From an uncultured Eubacteriales bacterium (GTDB lineage: Bacteria; Bacillota_A; Clostridia; Oscillospirales; Oscillospiraceae), in assembly GCA_949451265.1 (NCBI GenBank), contig CASTQR010000073.1:1-7573 (forward strand): 7,573 nt of DNA. Direction: 5' to 3'. The notes under the pieces were generated by a model. That model saw only the letters and a program-made list of their open reading frames with translations. It was not told the DNA's origin and did not search any database. Positions 6,045-7,573 of the stretch are shown in pieces. The position numbers and the translations under genes were made by a program. Positions within the stretch are counted from its first letter, which is position 1; each line of letters starts with the position of its first letter.

Positions 6045-7202
6045 ATGTTGGAATTCGACCGCACACGGATCAAGCAGACGGCGCGGCAGGCTATGAAGCT
6101 CCAGCACCCCCACCCCATGCTGGTCACCTTCGTGTTTTCCGCCATTGCCGGCATCGGCGGGCAGATTATCAGCCGGATTTTAAGCATGGTCACCGGCAGC
6201 GCCAGCCTGAACACCCAGTATGCTCAAGCCTTCCTGAAGTACGGGGATCCGGACACCGCCCTCCAGTATGTGCTGATGTCCTTTGGCCCCCAGCGGCTCA
6301 TCTTCGCCCTGCTGGTGGGCGGCGGGCTGGCCTCCCTGCTGGTGGCCCTGTGGCAGGGACTGCTGCGGGTGGGCTACCGCGGCTTCTGCCTGGATATGGC
6401 CCTGGGGCGGCAGCCCCAGACCGGGGCGCTGTTCCGGGCGTTCCCCCAGGCGGGCCCGGTGCTGGTCACCCAGCTGCTGGCCTTCCTGTTCCGCTTCCTG
6501 TGGGGGATTCCGCTGGGCGTGGGGGCCTTTGTGCTGATCTTTGTCGTTGTGCTGGTGTTTCACAGCCTGCCCGCCCTGGTGGTGCTGGGGGTCCTGTGCG
6601 CGTACGCCGCCCTGCTGCTGGGGATGATGTGGGTGACCCTGCGGTATGAGCTGGTGGACTTCCTCATGGCCGACCAGGGCCTCACCGGCATGGACGCCAT
6701 CCGGGAGAGCAAGCGGCTCATGCAGGGGAACTACGGGAAGCTGTTCACCCTGAAGCTGTCCTTCCTCGGCTGGTATCTGCTGGAACTCGGCGTACTGGTG
6801 GCGTTTGCCATCGTGGGTGTGCTGATGTTCGGCCCCCAGCTGGCGGCCGCCATGGATTCCGCCGAGGCGCTGGCGGCGCTGCTGGTGTCCATGGCCGGCT
6901 TTGTGGGCCTGTTCGCCCTGGCCGGCATCGCCATCAGCGTGTTCAACCTGTGGCTCACCCCGTACATTACCGGATCGGAGGGCCTGTTCTATGCCTGGAC
7001 CCAGGGCATTGACGGCACCCGGCCCACCTTCGGCGGCGGGGACGGCGGCTGGGGCCAGCCCGCCCCGCCCCGGCAGAACACCACCTACACCTGGAACCCC
7101 ACCCCCGGCCAGACTTCGGGCACGGGCATCGGCCCCGGCCCACGGGACGGCAGGGACACGCCCAAGCCTCCCAAGTCCCCCAAGGACGACCCCTGGGACT
7201 GA
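6045..7202 (+). CDS. DUF975 family polytopic membrane protein
   Basis: This is a 385-residue integral membrane protein of unknown function. Predicted membrane segments lie at about 26-47, 85-108, 138-168, 171-197, 236-262 and 278-304. Features typical of the DUF975 family are the cytoplasmic motif DAIRESKRLMQGNYGKLF (217-234), followed by a helix beginning SFLGWYLL, and the late block LWLTPYITGSEGLFY (302-316). The last 60 or so residues are Gly/Pro-rich, probably disordered, and end in the charged PKDDPWD. The ATG at 6045 is chosen because AGGAGG (6029-6034) lies 10 nt before it and a good promoter lies at 5964-5992. The frame is open back to 5772, but that part overlaps the fumarase beta gene and the terminator. 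The isocitrate dehydrogenase gene follows after 66 nt on the same strand, possibly in one transcript. The family call is by recognition of motifs; the role is unknown. Confidence 0.82.
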   Translation: MLEFDRTRIKQTARQAMKLQHPHPMLVTFVFSAIAGIGGQIISRILSMVTGSASLNTQYAQAFLKYGDPDTALQYVLMSFGPQRLIFALLVGGGLASLLVALWQGLLRVGYRGFCLDMALGRQPQTGALFRAFPQAGPVLVTQLLAFLFRFLWGIPLGVGAFVLIFVVVLVFHSLPALVVLGVLCAYAALLLGMMWVTLRYELVDFLMADQGLTGMDAIRESKRLMQGNYGKLFTLKLSFLGWYLLELGVLVAFAIVGVLMFGPQLAAAMDSAEALAALLVSMAGFVGLFALAGIAISVFNLWLTPYITGSEGLFYAWTQGIDGTRPTFGGGDGGWGQPAPPRQNTTYTWNPTPGQTSGTGIGPGPRDGRDTPKPPKSPKDDPWD

Positions 7203-7215
7203 CCCATAGACAAGC

Positions 7216-7241
7216 GGCGGGGACGGACTTCCGCCCCCGCC
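7216..7241 (+). other. Stem-loop between the DUF975 gene and icd
   Basis: GGCGGGG (7216-7222) pairs with CCCCGCC (7235-7241). After one mismatch there is an inner CGG/CCG closing an ACTT loop. Only CTTCC follows rather than a T run, so it is a weak or processing-type element rather than a clear terminator. Together with the lack of an obvious promoter in the 66-nt gap, it leaves open whether icd is cotranscribed with the gene before it. Confidence 0.45.
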
Positions 7242-7268
7242 CTTCCATATTCAAAAGGAGTGATAGCC

Positions 7269-7573
7269 ATGGACAAGCTGCAAATGAAAACCCCCCTGGT
7301 GGAGATGGACGGGGACGAGATGACCCGCATCCTCTGGCAGCAGATCAAGGAGGAGCTGCTGGAGCCCTACATCGATCTGAAAACGGAGTACTACGACCTG
7401 GGCCTGCCCGAGCGGGAGCGCACCAAGGACCAGGTGACCATCGACGCGGCGGAGGCCAACAAGAAGTACGGCGTGGCGGTGAAGTGCGCCACCATCACCC
7501 CCAACGCCCAGCGGGTGGAGGAATACAAGCTGTCCCAGATGTGGAAGTCCCCCAACGGCACCATCCGGGCCAT
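7269..7573 (+). CDS. icd: NADP-dependent isocitrate dehydrogenase, homodimeric eukaryotic-like type (3' partial)
   Basis: The first 101 residues are present and the gene runs off the window end; a full-length member would be about 400 residues. The enzyme oxidatively decarboxylates isocitrate to 2-oxoglutarate with reduction of NADP, supplying 2-oxoglutarate for glutamate synthesis. The N-terminus matches the subfamily of human IDH1/IDH2 rather than E. coli Icd: [11 protein letters not shown] (11-21), YDLGLPERE (42-50), [10 protein letters not shown] (54-63), VKCATITPN (71-79), RVEEYKL (82-88) and [11 protein letters not shown] (90-100). Lys72, Thr75/Thr77, Arg82 and the SPNGTIR loop with Arg100 are the isocitrate/cofactor-binding residues of that family, and they fall at the same numbers as in human IDH1. 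AAAAGGAG (7253-7260) lies 8 nt before the ATG. Cofactor preference is inferred from the subfamily, because the deciding residues are outside the window. Confidence 0.95.
   Translation, partial: MDKLQMKTPLVEMDGDEMTRILWQQIKEELLEPYIDLKTEYYDLGLPERERTKDQVTIDAAEANKKYGVAVKCATITPNAQRVEEYKLSQMWKSPNGTIRA

Noticed and set aside
7216..7241. Hairpin after the DUF975 gene as an intrinsic terminator
   Set aside because: The stem is followed by CTTCCATATT, not a T run, so I list it only as a stem-loop.
1..7573. CRISPR arrays, insertion sequences, tRNA/rRNA genes, phage or defence genes
   Set aside because: No spaced direct repeats, transposase-like frames, terminal inverted repeats or RNA gene signatures were seen in the window.

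Overview
This is a GC-rich chromosomal window (about two thirds G+C by eye). It most likely comes from an anaerobic, high-GC member of the Clostridia, such as an Oscillospiraceae-type gut bacterium. The pointers are strong AGGAGG-type ribosome binding sites, near-consensus sigma-A promoters, an M56/BlaR1-type membrane protein of the kind common in Clostridia, the yceD-rpmF pair, a two-subunit class I (4Fe-4S, oxygen-sensitive) fumarase, and an NADP-isocitrate dehydrogenase of the 'eukaryotic-like' homodimeric type. The taxonomic placement is inference.

Layout. Positions 1-2331 (+) hold the C-terminal part of an M56/BlaR1-like membrane protein: the end of its cytoplasmic region, one membrane helix, a Pro-rich linker and a large extracytoplasmic domain. 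Its true start lies before the window. It converges on yceD-rpmF (2435-3181, -), and two back-to-back hairpins (2337-2375 and 2388-2419) separate the two transcription units. yceD has a perfect TTGACA-17 bp-TATAAT promoter. Next, an M20-family amidohydrolase (3316-4380, -) is divergent from the fumarase alpha and beta genes (4539-5928, +). The fumarase genes are translationally coupled and end in a strong terminator. A new promoter (5964-5992) then drives a DUF975-type polytopic membrane protein (6045-7202, +). An NADP-isocitrate dehydrogenase gene follows (7269 to the window end, truncated).

How the genes fit together. Fumarase and isocitrate dehydrogenase are both TCA-cycle enzymes and lie in the same orientation, but a terminator and a membrane-protein gene stand between them. 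They are therefore neighbours rather than one clear operon. yceD and rpmF form the usual ribosome/23S rRNA-linked pair, here without the plsX/fab genes that often follow. The M56 protein and the amidohydrolase have no evident functional tie to the rest.

The most notable unexplained structure is a pair of near-identical 14-bp perfect palindromes, ATTTCCCGGGAAAT (4481-4494) and ATTTTCCGGAAAAT (5969-5982). The first lies in the divergent M20/fumarase leader and the second lies inside the spacer of the DUF975 promoter. They could be operators for one shared regulator. I see no CRISPR array, IS element, tRNA, rRNA or obviously novel defence or biosynthetic system. This is mostly ordinary housekeeping DNA.
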